Shown: piece after piece, positions 1 through 11,078 of the stretch
Numbering within the stretch: the first letter of the stretch is position 1
How the letters are laid out: each line of letters starts with the position of its first letter
Source of the DNA: CAWAYH01 sp963786195
GTDB taxonomy: Bacteria; Acidobacteriota; Vicinamibacteria; Vicinamibacterales; 2-12-FULL-66-21
Length of the DNA stretch: 64,000 bases
Direction: 5' to 3'
NCBI GenBank assembly: GCA_963786195.1
Contig: CAWAYH010000003.1
Span: forward strand, 62,001 to 126,000
Made by a program: the position numbers and the translations under genes
The notes under the pieces: generated by a model
Database searches by the model: none
Told to the model about the DNA's origin: nothing
The model's input: the letters and a program-made list of their open reading frames with translations, nothing else

Positions 1-2
1 AC

Positions 3-83
3 ACGACGCCGCGCAACGCCTCGTTCGTCTGGCCGTGGGAAGGCGGCATCGCCGGGCTCGCCAAGTTCACGTTCCTGCGGTGA
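3..83 (+). CDS. 3' end of an unidentified gene (partial, cut by window edge)
   Basis: An open frame enters from the left edge and stops at TGA 81-83, giving 26 residues that end in a WPWEGG...AKFTFLR segment. A tryptophan/proline-rich end followed by an aromatic beta strand recalls the C-terminus of DUF4390 proteins, which precede ntrY in some bacteria. The fragment is too short to prove this, so only its existence and stop codon are well supported. Confidence 0.3.
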   Translation, partial: TTPRNASFVWPWEGGIAGLAKFTFLR

Positions 84-152
84 CGCGGTCAGCTCTCGGG
101 GTTCTGACTCACGTTCACCGCGGTCAGAAGATGGCGATCTGATCCCACGACC

Positions 153-2477
153 ATGCCCGTCCGCGAAGCCGTCCCCGCGCCGCTCCCGGCCCGGCCCGTG
201 ACCGCGCGGCCGCGGCCCGAACGCCGTCCGTTCCGCGACAACCCCCGGCTGATCCTCCTCGGCATCGTCCTGCTGCTCGCCGCGCTCGTCGCGATGGTCA
301 CGCTCGCGGATCGGTCGACCGAGCTGAATCCGGACTTCCTGAGCGAGGTCGTGCTCTACGCGCTCTCGGCCGCCGACCTGACGATGCTGGTCGCGCTGGT
401 GTTCGTGCTGGCGCGCAACATCGTCAAGCTGGTCGTCGAGCGGCGGCGCGGGCCTGCCGTTCTCGCGCTTCCGCGCCAAGCTCGTGCTCGCGCTGCTCGG
501 CCTGACGATCGTGCCGTCGGTGCTCGTGCTGCATCGTCGGCGGCGAGCTGATTCGCAGCAGCACCGCAGCGGTGGTTCAGCCCGCCGATCGACGACGTGC
601 TGCGGCTCGGCGACGCAGATCGCGCGGCGACTACTACCGCGAGCGCGAAGCGCGCGGTCGCGGGGCACGCCGCGCGGATCGCGCGCGACATTCCCGCCGC
701 GGCGGTCGCAGTCCGGCAACGCGGACGCCGTGCGGCGCGCGATCGAGCGCGGAAGTCGCGCAGGGCCGCGTCGGGCTGGTCGAGGTCTATCGGGCGACGT
801 CCCGCGGCGGCCCGCGGCCGCGACGTCGCGCCGCTCGTCGCGGTCGAGTCGCCGGCCCTCCCGCGAGGCTACGTCGCGGGCGACGGCCGATCGTCTGGCG
901 GCGCGCGTGGCTCGGCGGCACGGCGACGCAGGCCGCCGGAGCCGCTCGAGGGCGGCGGCGAGCTCGTCCGCGCCGGCGCCGCGATCCGCGACGCGTCAGG
1001 CCGTGCTCGTCGGCGTCGTCATCGCGAGCGATCACCTGTCGGGCGAGCTCGCGATGCACGCCCGGCGGATCACCGAGGCCTACGAGGACTACAAGCCAGC
1101 TGCGGGCGCTGAAGCGGCCGCTGCAGGGCGTCTATCTGTCGCTCTTCCTGATGATGACGCTGATGATTCTCGTCAGCGCCACGTGGACGGGCCTCTATCT
1201 GGCCAAGCGGATCACGCGCCCGGTCCAGCGGCTGGCCGCCGGGCGCGCGCGAGATCGGCGCCGGCCATCTCGATCATCGCATCGAGCCGGAGACGCGGGA
1301 CGAGTTCGGCTCGCTGGTCGAGGCCTTCAACACCATGGCGGGGGAGCTGGCGGCGAGCCAGCGCAAGCTCGAACGCTCGCGCCTCGATCTCGAGCGGAAG
1401 AACCTGCGAGCTCGACGAGCGCCGCCGCTACATCGAGACGGTGCTCGAGCGCATCGCGACCGGCGTCGTCTCGATCGGCGCCGACGGCCGCATCGAGACG
1501 ATCAACAGCGCCGCGCTCCGGCTGCTCGAGGTCGATCGGCCGTCGTCGGCTCGCGCGCCGACGAGGTGTTCCGCCGCGAGGATCTGCGGCCGCTCGACGC
1601 GCTGTCTGCGGCAGGCCCGCGTGGTCGGACCGGCGCCCGCGGCGCAGGAGATCGCGCTCGCGCGCGACGGCCGCGAGGTCCACCTCGCCGCCGCGGCGAC
1701 GCCGCTGCCAGCGGGAAGACGGCAGCGTCGACGGCGCGGTGCTCGTGTTCGACGACGTGACGCCGCTGATCCGGACGCAGCGGGTGGCCGCCTGGCGCGA
1801 CGTGGCGCGGCGGCTGGCGCACGAGATCAAGAACCCGCTGACGCCGATTCAGCTCTGCGCCGAGCGCATGCGCCGGCATTTCTCAGCCGCCGCACCGGCC
1901 TCGCGCGAGCTGGTCGACGAGTGCACGACGACGATCGTCGGCGAGGTCGAGTCGCTGAAGGCGCTGGTCGACGAGTTCGCGCAGTTCGCGCGGATGCCGG
2001 CGCCGCGAGCGGTGCCGACGGATCTCAACGTCGTGCTGGCGGACACGCTGGCGCTCTACAACGGTCTGTTCCGGGAGATCCAGATCGAGCGCCGTTTCGC
2101 GGCCGCGCTGCCGCCCGTGCGCGTCGACGTCGAGCAGATCCGGCGGGTCGTGATCAACCTGGTCGACAATGCCGTGGAGGCGCTCGGCGGCAGCGCCGCG
2201 GCACCGCGGCCGGACGGCCAGGCGCCGACGATCATCGTCGAGACACAGCACGATCGCGGTCAACGGCGTCGCCCGCATCCTCGTCACCGACAACGGCCCG
2301 GGAATTCCCGCGGCCGATCGCGACAAGCTGTTCATGCCGTATTACTCGACGAAGCGGCGCGGCAGCGGCCTCGGCCTCGCCATCGTCCGCCGCATCATCG
2401 CCGAGCACGGCGGCAGCATCGAGGTCGCCGACAACGTGCCGACAGGGACGGTGTTCACCATCGAGTTGCCGCTGTAA
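153..2477 (+). CDS. ntrY: NtrY-like transmembrane sensor histidine kinase (frame-interrupted)
   Basis: This is a membrane nitrogen-type sensor kinase that should phosphorylate the response regulator encoded next door. Visible in order are: N-terminal hydrophobic helices (about residues 30-50 and 65-90, another near nt 485-530), a further helix leading into a HAMP segment (nt 1130-1250), a PAS-like stretch (nt 1430-1530), the HisKA box RLAHEIKNPLTPIQL (nt about 1810-1855, phospho-accepting His), the N box VINLVDNAVEAL (nt about 2150) and G boxes DNGPGIP and GSGLGLAIVRR. The reading frame changes about ten or more times. Each change inspected is repaired by removing one base, for example near 455, 515, 575 and 620. 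The stop at 2475-2477 lies about 50 bp before ntrX, as in a two-gene operon. Confidence 0.8.
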
Positions 2478-2528
2478 TAATGAATCTCACGATCTCAGAT
2501 CTCAGATTTGCGATCTGAAATTCACCTG

Positions 2529-3922
<1,394 letters not shown>

Positions 3923-3937
3923 ACGGCCAGGGGCCCG

Positions 3938-4832
3938 TCACTCTCGCAGTTTGTTCTCCAGAATCTGCGCGTCGCTGAAGCGCTCGAGCTGCAGGTAGAA
4001 CTCGGCGGACGACACCAGCGCCGCCGACGGGACCAGCCCGACGATCTCGCTCTCGAGGATCGAGACGCCGTAGCGCGCGGCCTCCCGCTTCACCAGCTCG
4101 AACACGCGGAAGATCGGCGTCTTCTCGTAGTTGGTCAGGTTCATCGAGACCTGGGCGAGGTTGCGGTCGTCGAGCTTGACGCCCATCGCCTTCACGTATC
4201 GCAGCCCGCCGCTGCTGTGGCGGATCGCGGCGGCGATCTTCTTCGCGACGTCCAGCCGATCGGTGTTCAGGTTGATGTTGTAGGCGATGAGCGGCATGCG
4301 CGCGCCGATGACCGACGGCGCCGGCCGACGGGTGCGGCGCAGTCGGCCCGAAGTCGGGCGCCCAGCCGGGCGACGCCATCTTCGCGGCGAGCCCTTCGAA
4401 CTCTCCGCGACGGATGTCCTCGAGGTTCTTGCGGGCCGGATTCGTCGACGCCTCTTCGTAGAGGTAGACGGGAACACCGAACCGCTCGGCGATCGAGGCG
4501 CCGACGTCCTTCGCCAGCGCGACGCAGTCCGCCATGGTGACGCCCTCGATCGGGACGAAGGGCACGACGTCGACGGCGCCGAGACGCGGATGCTCGCCCT
4601 TGTGCTGACGCAGGTCGATGGCCGGCACGGCCTGCTCGAACAGCGCGAGCATGGCCGTTTTGAGCGGGGCGGCGTCGCCGACCAGCGTGAAGACGGATCG
4701 GTTGTGCGACGCGTCGGATGAGTAATCGAGCAGGCGCACGCCGGACGTGGATCGGATCGCGGCGGCCAGCCGCTCGACGACCTCGGGGCGGCGGCCTTCG
4801 CTGACGTTCGGAATGCATTCGATGACGGCCAT
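3938..4832 (-). CDS. ftcD: glutamate formimidoyltransferase (FtcD N-terminal type)
   Basis: The enzyme transfers the formimino group of N-formimidoyl-glutamate to tetrahydrofolate, in histidine breakdown and one-carbon metabolism. The N-terminus has the family signature CIPNVSEGR, followed by LLDYSSDASHNRSVFTLVG and GEHPRLGAVDVVPFVP. The second half has the MPLIAYNINLNT strand that opens the C-terminal subdomain. At about 298 residues it has transferase length only; no cyclodeaminase domain follows. One frame change occurs near 4320-4330. ATG 4832 starts directly at the family N-terminus. Six bases upstream of it on the minus strand is TACAAG, a weak -10 resemblance. The gene converges on ntrX with a 15-bp gap. 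Confidence 0.9.
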
Positions 4833-4864
4833 GCGAATCTTGTAGCACACCTCACGGTGCAAGA

Positions 4865-4908
4865 GTGCTGAAGGTGCTGAAGGTGCCGAAGGTGCTGAGG
4901 TGCTGGGG
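4865..4908. repeat. imperfect GTGCTGAAG tandem repeat
   Basis: About five degenerate copies of a nine-base unit (GTGCTGAAG, GTGCCGAAG, GTGCTGAG) lie just upstream of ftcD. They open a 389-bp gene-free stretch (4863-5251) that otherwise holds only short palindromic GC-rich motifs. No protein-coding frame in the stretch looks real. Confidence 0.55.
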
Positions 4909-5105
4909 TATTTCGCGAGAAGCGGGCCAGAAACTGCCCCGCCTCTCGCGCGATCGTGTGACTAGAGCTCTCTCAAAAGCTTCACGCTCGTTCCAGGGAG
5001 CGAGCGAGCATTGCGCCCGCCTCCGCGCCGGAGGCGCTACGGCGAGGTCTCGCCGGAGCTTTCAGCGAAGGCGGAAGCGAGCCACGCGATCGGCGCGCGC
5101 CGGCG

Positions 5106-5204
5106 CCCTTCGACTTCGCTCAGGGCGTGGTGAGCATAGTCGAACCACGAAGCGGCGCGCGACCCTTCGACAGGCTCAGGGTCGCCCTGAGCGACGTCGA
5201 AGGG
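5106..5204. repeat. REP-like palindromic repeat (CCCTTCGAC family)
   Basis: Two related units occur: CCCTTCGACTTCGCTCAGGG at 5106-5125, and a stem-loop with arms 5163-5181 (CCCTTCGACAGGCTCAGGG) and 5185-5204, nearly perfect complements around a three-base loop. This CCCTTCGAC..GCTCAGGG motif is a very common extragenic palindrome in environmental bacterial genomes. It lies in the spacer between ftcD and the TonB receptor. Confidence 0.7.
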
Positions 5205-5222
5205 CGAGAGCGTGTGGGGGAG

Positions 5223-5246
5223 TCCGAGGGGCGCAAGCCCCTCGGA
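5223..5246 (-). terminator. hairpin downstream of the TonB receptor gene
   Basis: A perfect 10-bp GC-rich stem (TCCGAGGGGC / GCCCCTCGGA) closes on the stable tetraloop GCAA. It sits 5 bp after the receptor stop codon on the minus strand. There is no run of T after it, so it may be a processing or stabilising hairpin rather than a true intrinsic terminator. Confidence 0.5.
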
Positions 5247-5251
5247 TCAGA

Positions 5252-8200
5252 CTAGAAGCTCACCTTGCCGCTGAGAACGACGATGCGGCGTCCCCAGTTC
5301 TGGAGTGTTCTGTCCGAAGTTCACGCTGCTCATGTTGACGACCGGGAGGCCGTAGTTGTCCTGGTTGAACACGTTGAACGCGTCGATGCGCACGATGAAC
5401 GGACGATCGTGCCCGGCAGGTCGAAGCGCTTCGACAGCGACAGGTCGGTGTTCCAGAACGCGGCCGCTGCGCTCGCTGTTGCGCGGCGCGTTGCCGTCGC
5501 CGAGGCTGTTCTGCAGCGGCAGGTTGTTCGAGCCGAGCGGCACGACGTAGTAGCCGTTGTTCGTGAACGTCGCGGTGCTCGCTCGTCCCACACGAACGTG
5601 CCGGCCGGGTTGATGTTCGGCCGATCCGAATCCGGTGTTCGCGTCGCCGTTCGAGTCGACGCCGGTGATGATCGTGAACGGCCGGCCCGACTGGCCCTGG
5701 GTCACGCCCGACATCTGCCAGCCGCCGAGCATCTGCGCCGAGGATGCCGGTCTTCGGACCGGGGATTTCCCAGATGTAGCTCGATCGTCGAAGCGGTGCG
5801 GCCGATCGAACTGCGAGCGGCTCCACTCGGCCTCGTAGTCGAACATGCTCTGCGGGCGCTGGCTCGACCGTCCGTGCCGCCCTCGCCGAGCGACGCGTCG
5901 TTGTTGCTGTACCACCGGCTGTAGGTGTAGCGACGCGTTGACCTGCAGACCGCGCGTCAGGCGACGCGTTGCGCCGAGACGAAGATGGCGTTGTACTCGG
6001 ATCGCGCCTCGACGTCGTTGCCGCGCGGGCCCGTCGTAGGCCGGAATCAGGATGCGCACGCCGATCTTCGGGTAGACGCGCCGCGCCTGCACGGACGGGA
6101 TGCGGCCGCGCTCCGTCGCGGCCACGAGCGCCGCCTGCTCCGGCGTCAGGATCGCGGGATTCGCCTCGATCTGGTTGATCCCCTTGTAGCCGCGGCTGCC
6201 CGAGTAGCCCGACCTCGAACGAGGTAGCTTGCCGAGCTCACGCTGCACCGTGAGGCTGTAGAAGCGGCTCTCCGGGTTCTCCGTGTTCTCCGCCGAGTTC
6301 GTCCACTGCGTTCAGCGGGTTGAACGTCGGCGCTCGCGCTGCCCGTGAGCATGTTCGGGTAGACAGTCCTGGATGTTGTTCACGTTGCAGCGTGCACGAC
6401 GCGCGGGAAGTTGATGGCGTTCACCGTCAGCAGGTTGTAGAACAGCACGTCGTAGCCGATGCCCGAAGCCGCCGCGGAAGACGGTCTTGCCGTCGCCGAG
6501 GAACCGGTTGCTGCGTTCGCGGGCTCCAGGCGAAGCCGACGCGCGGCGCCCAGTTGTTCGTGTCCTTCTCCACCGGGCCGGGAACGCAGCGCGGCCAGGC
6601 TCTCGGGATCGGTCGCACCGAACATGCCGAGCGGCACGTCCGAAATCTCGTAGCGCAGTCCGAGGTTCAGCGTCAGCTCCGACGTGACGCCGGAAGTCGT
6701 CCTGCACGAAGAAGAACGATCTGCCACTGCGTCGCGATCAAGCTCGCGGTCTGCAGCGCCTGCGTGAACTGCGAGGCGATGTTGTTCATGTAGGCCTGCA
6801 GGTTGTCGAAGGTGAACGATCCCCTTCGAGTTGAACGCCGGCGACGTTGTCCACGTCGTTGTAGCGGATGTCGGCGCCGAACTTCAGCGTGTGCTTCGCG
6901 AGCGTCCAGCGTCATCGTGTCCGAGAACTGATACGCGTCGCTGACGCGGCGACTGCGGGAAGTTGCTGTGCGCCGCCGATCGTGAAGAGGCCGGTGATCA
7001 TGGCCGTCGGGCTGTTCGGATCGTTCTCGGGGAAGTCCAGATTGCGGCGCACGAGCGAGAACCGCGCCTCGTTCAGCATGTGCGACGAGAAGATGTGCGT
7101 GTTGCTGACGGCGAGGTTCGTGTCGATCAGATCCTGGTTCGCCGCGAAACGGTCGCCGAAGCCGCAGTTGCCGAGCGCGTCGGTCGTCGAGCGCGATCGT
7201 TCAGCGAGTAGCGCACCGTGAAGTTGTCGCTCGCGCCCGGCGCGGACAGTCGCCGCGGCCGAGCCACGTGTGATACGTGCTCGGGATCGACGATGTTGAC
7301 GTTGCGTCTGCCCGGTCTCGATCGGCACGCCGTTGACCAGCGTCGACTGTTGACGTTGCGGAACATCAGGTTCTGCGCCGTAGACGTCCTGCAGGAAGCC
7401 AGATCGGCCGAGGACCGCCTGTCGGCTCGCCGCGGTCTGACCGGCGCCGAGCGGCACGCCCTGCGAGCGCCGCGAAGCCCGCCTGCGTCGGGATTCGCAC
7501 CGTCGTCGGGCTGGGTCGATGGCCGGGCCGCTGCGTAGTCGCGCTGATAGAGACCGAAGAAGAACAGCCTGGTCCTGCAGGATCGGGCCGCCGACGTCGC
7601 CGCCGACCTGATGTCGAATCAGCTCGCGCCGGCGTCGTGCAGGTTGTTCGCCTTCTCGATGTTCGTGCGCGAGTTCAGGCCGCTCGCCTGGTAGTAGTCC
7701 AAGACGTCGCCCCGGAACCGGTTCGAGCCCGACTTCGTGATCACGTTGATCTGCCCGCCGCTGTTGCGCCCGAATTCGACGCTGTACGGGTTCTGCATGA
7801 CCTGGAACTCGGCGACCGACTCCGGCACGATCTGCGAGGTCGAGATCGTGACCGAGATGTCGTTGTTGTCCGAGCCGTCGACCATGTAGTTGTTGTTGCG
7901 CGGGCGGTTGCCGTTGACCGCGAACGTGCCCTGGCCGGTCGTGGACGACGCGTTCGGGCACCGTCAGGATCAGGTTGTTGATGTTGCGCCCGCCGGCCAG
8001 CGGCAGTTCGACCGACCGCCCGCGCGTTGATCGTGAGCGCAATCGTCGGGTTGTTCTTGTTCAGGCTGACGGTCGAGGAGTCAGCCGACACCGTGATGGT
8101 TTCGCCGACCGAAGCGAGCTTGAGCGCGACATCGATCGATGTCTCGCTGGCCGCCCGGACCTGGATCTCTTTCTGTTCGACGCGGGAGAACCCCTGGAGC

Positions 8201-8460
8201 TCGACCACGACCATGTAGCGGCCAGGTTCCAGTGCGGGAACGCGATAGAAGCCTTCACCGTCCGTCGTCGCGACGCGAGCGGCGTTGGTCTGCATGTCGG
8301 TGACGGTTACCGTGGCGCCAGGGACGACGGCGCCCGATGCGTCGCGGACCGTGCCGGCGATGCTCCCGCGTGTGAGCTGCGCCCAGCTGGTGGCAGGGCT
8401 GAACGCGACAATCGCGAGGACCACGGCCAGTCCGACCGTGACACGTAACAAGCGTGACAT
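5252..8460 (-). CDS. Oar-type TonB-dependent receptor with N-terminal carboxypeptidase-regulatory domain (frame-interrupted)
   Basis: This is an outer-membrane receptor of the large Oar/CarboxypepD_reg type, which imports an unknown substrate using TonB energy. The start at 8460 is preceded by a strong AAGGAGG ribosome site. A signal peptide (VTVGLAVVLAIVAFSPATSWAQ) is followed by a beta-sandwich domain GSIAGTVRDASGAVVPGATV (about residues 33-115). Then comes a plug region with MVDGSDNNDIS and AEFQVMQNPYSVEFG (nt about 7780-7885), and a long barrel ending in GRRIVVLSGKVSF, with the terminal Phe typical of outer-membrane barrels. The span encodes roughly 1,060 residues. The N-terminal 140 codons are clean; below about 8000 there is a frame change every 50-200 bp, each consistent with one extra base. 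No linked SusD-like or TonB gene is in view. Confidence 0.85.
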
Positions 8461-8616
8461 TCGTTTCCTCCTTGTACCGTGCAGGGATGACTCGTGTGAA
8501 TCCGATGCTCATCGAGCAGACGACGGCGTCGAGCTCGTTGCAACGATTTCGGGTCGAACTGCACGTCCTGCGCCGCTGGTCGCCAGGGACGAGTGACGAA
8601 ACTGGGACATATCGTC

Positions 8617-8700
8617 AGGGGGGAAACTCGGTGCAATCCGTTGTTGGACCGCTACTTCGGCGCGTGGGACCAATGGTGTGACGAGTGGCGTAAGTGCCTT
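8617..8700 (+). other. possible remnant of a cobalamin-riboswitch-like core
   Basis: In the 389-bp divergent spacer (8461-8849) the plus strand carries GGGAAACTCGGTGCAATCCG (8621-8640), then GGACCGCTACTTCGG and AGTGGCGTAAGTGCC. The first segment closely follows the GGGAA..CGGTG.AA.TCCG core of the cobalamin riboswitch family. The later parts match poorly, and the best promoter for the next gene lies downstream of the motif. It could be a degraded element or chance. The rest of the spacer shows only the promoter listed next and the ribosome site of the receptor gene. Confidence 0.2.
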
Positions 8701-8789
8701 GTCTTCAACATCTTGAAGGCTTGGATTCAAGCCATTGAAGCGCAAATCCGCCACCGGGTCCGACTCGGGTATTGCGATCCCGTTTTTGT

Positions 8790-8818
8790 TTGACGCGCAG
8801 CGCGGTCGGTTTCATAAT
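8790..8818 (+). promoter_or_regulatory. sigma-70-type promoter for the TPR-RDD-pgpA run
   Basis: TTGACG at 8790-8795, a 17-bp spacer, then CATAAT at 8813-8818. This is the best-matched promoter in the window. It predicts a start near 8825 and a leader of about 25 nt before ATG 8850, and it rules against the longer upstream start at 8772. Confidence 0.7.
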
Positions 8819-8849
8819 CCTCGGAACCTCTTCTCTTCATTACTTTTCG

Positions 8850-9707
8850 ATGACCGACCCGCTCCGTACCGATCGACTCCCCGAAGGGGGAGACGTGCCG
8901 GAGCGCGATCGTGATGCACGCGTCGAAGAGCTCCTCCTGACCGGACTCGATCACTATTTTGTCGGGCAGTATGAGCTGGCGATCAGCGTCTGGACGCGCG
9001 TGCTCTTTCTGGATCGCGGGCATGCGCGGGCGAAGGCCTACATCGATCGCGCGCGGAGCGCGATCGCCGAGCAGCAGCGTGAGAGCGAGGAGTTGCTGCA
9101 TACCGGTGCCGCTGCCGTGGATCGCGGCGACGCCGGCGCGGCCCGCCGTCTGCTGACCTCGGCCATGGAGCGCGGGGCTGCGAGCGAGGAAGCGCTCGCG
9201 CTGATGGATCGGGTGAACCGGCTCGAGATCGCGGGCGCGCCTCAGACGCGGCTGCCGGGCCGGCCTCTGACCGACACGGCCCCCGTGCCGTTCGTCCAGA
9301 CGGAAAAGGCGGGGACGTCGCGCGCCGGCTGGATCGCGATCGGCGTGCTCACCGGTCTCGGTGCAGCGGGCCTCGCGGCGTGGGTGGCGTTGACGAACCC
9401 CGAGTGGCTCCCGCTCACGACGTCGCCCGCGCCCGCAGCATCCGTTCCGGCCGCGAACGAGCCGCTGCCGGTGCCTGCGCCGTCAGAGGCATGGTTGTCT
9501 CGCGCTCGCAATCTCTATGCTGAAGGGCGGCTGCGTGACGCGCTCAGCGCGCTCGACCCCGTCGGGCACGGAGACCCACTGAAATCCCAGGCGGACGAAC
9601 TGCGCGCAGCGATTCAGCGGCGGCTGCTCGACGCGGGACGCGCCGCGCGCACGACGTCGGGACCCGGCTCGCCCGCGGCAACCGCGGGTCCGCCTCGAGA
9701 ACCATGA
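8850..9707 (+). CDS. TPR-like protein with one membrane helix
   Basis: No specific function can be assigned. The N-terminal third has tetratricopeptide-like helix pairs (LLLTGLDHYFVGQYELAISVW and a following repeat). A single hydrophobic helix follows (AGWIAIGVLTGLGAAGLAAWV, about residues 152-172), then a proline-rich linker and a second short TPR-like unit near residues 215-260. The domain order suggests a cytoplasmic repeat domain anchored in the inner membrane. ATG 8850 is chosen because the promoter at 8790-8818 lies inside the longer frame. Its stop overlaps the ATG of the next gene by four bases (ATGA), so the two are probably co-translated. Confidence 0.75.
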   Translation: MTDPLRTDRLPEGGDVPERDRDARVEELLLTGLDHYFVGQYELAISVWTRVLFLDRGHARAKAYIDRARSAIAEQQRESEELLHTGAAAVDRGDAGAARRLLTSAMERGAASEEALALMDRVNRLEIAGAPQTRLPGRPLTDTAPVPFVQTEKAGTSRAGWIAIGVLTGLGAAGLAAWVALTNPEWLPLTTSPAPAASVPAANEPLPVPAPSEAWLSRARNLYAEGRLRDALSALDPVGHGDPLKSQADELRAAIQRRLLDAGRAARTTSGPGSPAATAGPPREP

Positions 9708-10615
9708 GGTGTCCCAAGTGCCACTACATCAGTTTTGGCAGCGTCGATCGCTGTCGAAACTGCGGGTATGAGTTCTCGCTCGCGGCCGACGCCCTACCGC
9801 TCGACCTACCGATTCACGACGGCGAACAACCACTGGGACCGCTGAGCGATCTGCCGCTGTCCGAGCGTCAGACCAGTGCGCCCGTTCCAACGGGGCCATC
9901 TCGATCGGAGCCCGTGCCGCGACCTTCAACCGCGTCGCGATTGGATCTGCCGCTCTTTTCTGAGAAAGCGGTCAACGCCGATGGTCCGCTCGTCGTACCG
10001 AGATCGGTGCCGGAGCCGCCGCTCTCCGTCCGTCGTCCGGCTCCCTCGATTGTGCGAACCCGTCTCTACAGCATGGCTCGCGAGGGTGAGTCTTCTGAGG
10101 ACCGGTCGGACCCATCGGATGACATGGCTGCCTTCGGGTCCGAGGCCGATCGCGCCGCCAGACGCGACGCGGAACCGATCACGGCAGGCGGTGCGGCGCG
10201 CCTGCTGGCCGGCGTAGTGGACATGTTGATTCTTGGTCTCATCGACGCCGGCGTCGTGTATTCCACGCTTCGCGTGCTGGGGCTGCCCGTCTCCGAGATT
10301 CGCGCGTTGCCGCCCGTGCCGCTCGCCGCGTTTCTCCTGCTGCTGAACGGCAGCTACTTCGTGACGTTCACGGCGGCCGGCGGGCAGACGATCGGGAAGA
10401 TGATGACCGGGATCAAAGTCGTGAGAGCGTCGACCACGACGGCCGAAGGGGCCGGTGGCCGCGTGACGTTCGACGCCGCGTTCCGTCGTGCCGCGGCCTA
10501 CCTGGCGTTGTTGCTCCCCGCCGGACTTGGCCTGTTGCCAATCCTGTTCGATCCTCACGGCCGCGGGCTCCACGATCGGTTTGCCGACACCCGCGTCGTC
10601 ACATCTCCTCACTGA
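9704..10615 (+). CDS. RDD-family membrane protein with N-terminal zinc ribbon
   Basis: The first 20 residues form a zinc ribbon (Cys3, Cys6, Cys17, Cys20). A long, poorly ordered acidic linker follows, then an RDD domain from about residue 160 (ARLLAGVVDMLILGLIDAGV ... GGQTIGKMMTGIKVV ... FRRAAAYLALLLPAG) with three or four membrane helices. RDD proteins are multipass inner-membrane proteins, and some have been linked to ion or solute transport. The ribbon-linker-RDD order is a known variant. The gene is coupled to its upstream TPR neighbour and lies 4 bp before pgpA. What it transports, if anything, is not visible. Confidence 0.85.
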   Translation: MRCPKCHYISFGSVDRCRNCGYEFSLAADALPLDLPIHDGEQPLGPLSDLPLSERQTSAPVPTGPSRSEPVPRPSTASRLDLPLFSEKAVNADGPLVVPRSVPEPPLSVRRPAPSIVRTRLYSMAREGESSEDRSDPSDDMAAFGSEADRAARRDAEPITAGGAARLLAGVVDMLILGLIDAGVVYSTLRVLGLPVSEIRALPPVPLAAFLLLLNGSYFVTFTAAGGQTIGKMMTGIKVVRASTTTAEGAGGRVTFDAAFRRAAAYLALLLPAGLGLLPILFDPHGRGLHDRFADTRVVTSPH

Positions 10616-10619
10616 CCGC

Positions 10620-11078
10620 GTGGATCGCCTCGCAGTGTTCCTCGCCACGGCCGGCTACAGCGGCTACGCGCCGATCGCGCCCGGGACTGTGGGATCGGCC
10701 GTGGGTCTGCTCGTTTACTGGCTCGTGACCTCGAGCCACTCCCGCGCGCTCGAGGTTGTCGCCATCGTCGTCCTGTTTGCCGCCGGCGTCTGGGCGAGCA
10801 GAGTTGCGGAGCGTCATTTCGGTAAAGTCGATCCCGGGCCTGTCGTCATCGACGAAGTGGTCGGCGTACTGATTACACTGGCCTTCATCCCTGTGGGGTT
10901 GAGCGGCGCGATCGCCGGCTTCGTCCTGTTCCGCATCTTTGATGTGATCAAACCGTACCCCGCAGCTCGTTTCGAAGAGCTCCACGGTGGCCTGGGCGTG
11001 ATGGCCGATGATGCGATGGCCGGGATCTACGCGAATCTCGCGCTGCGGGTCGTGCTGCTGACGGGATGGGTCGCGTGA
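10620..11078 (+). CDS. pgpA: phosphatidylglycerophosphatase A
   Basis: The enzyme removes phosphate from phosphatidylglycerophosphate in the inner membrane to make phosphatidylglycerol. The family features are GYAPIAPGTVGSAVGL near the N-terminus, VVIDEVVGV with the acidic pair in mid-protein, and FRIFDVIKPYPA followed by MADDAMAG. Hydrophobic helices separate them. The GTG start at 10620 places the conserved N-terminus correctly at 152 residues. The frame remains open upstream into the RDD gene, but that part is a shadow. Its TGA overlaps the likely GTG start of cinA at 11075. Other phospholipid genes, plsY and gpsA, follow within 3 kb. Confidence 0.9.
   Translation: MDRLAVFLATAGYSGYAPIAPGTVGSAVGLLVYWLVTSSHSRALEVVAIVVLFAAGVWASRVAERHFGKVDPGPVVIDEVVGVLITLAFIPVGLSGAIAGFVLFRIFDVIKPYPAARFEELHGGLGVMADDAMAGIYANLALRVVLLTGWVA

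Noticed and set aside
4930..5100. Small gene in the ftcD-TonB spacer
   Set aside because: Frames there are Arg/Ala-rich and made of palindromic repeat sequence, with no ribosome site.
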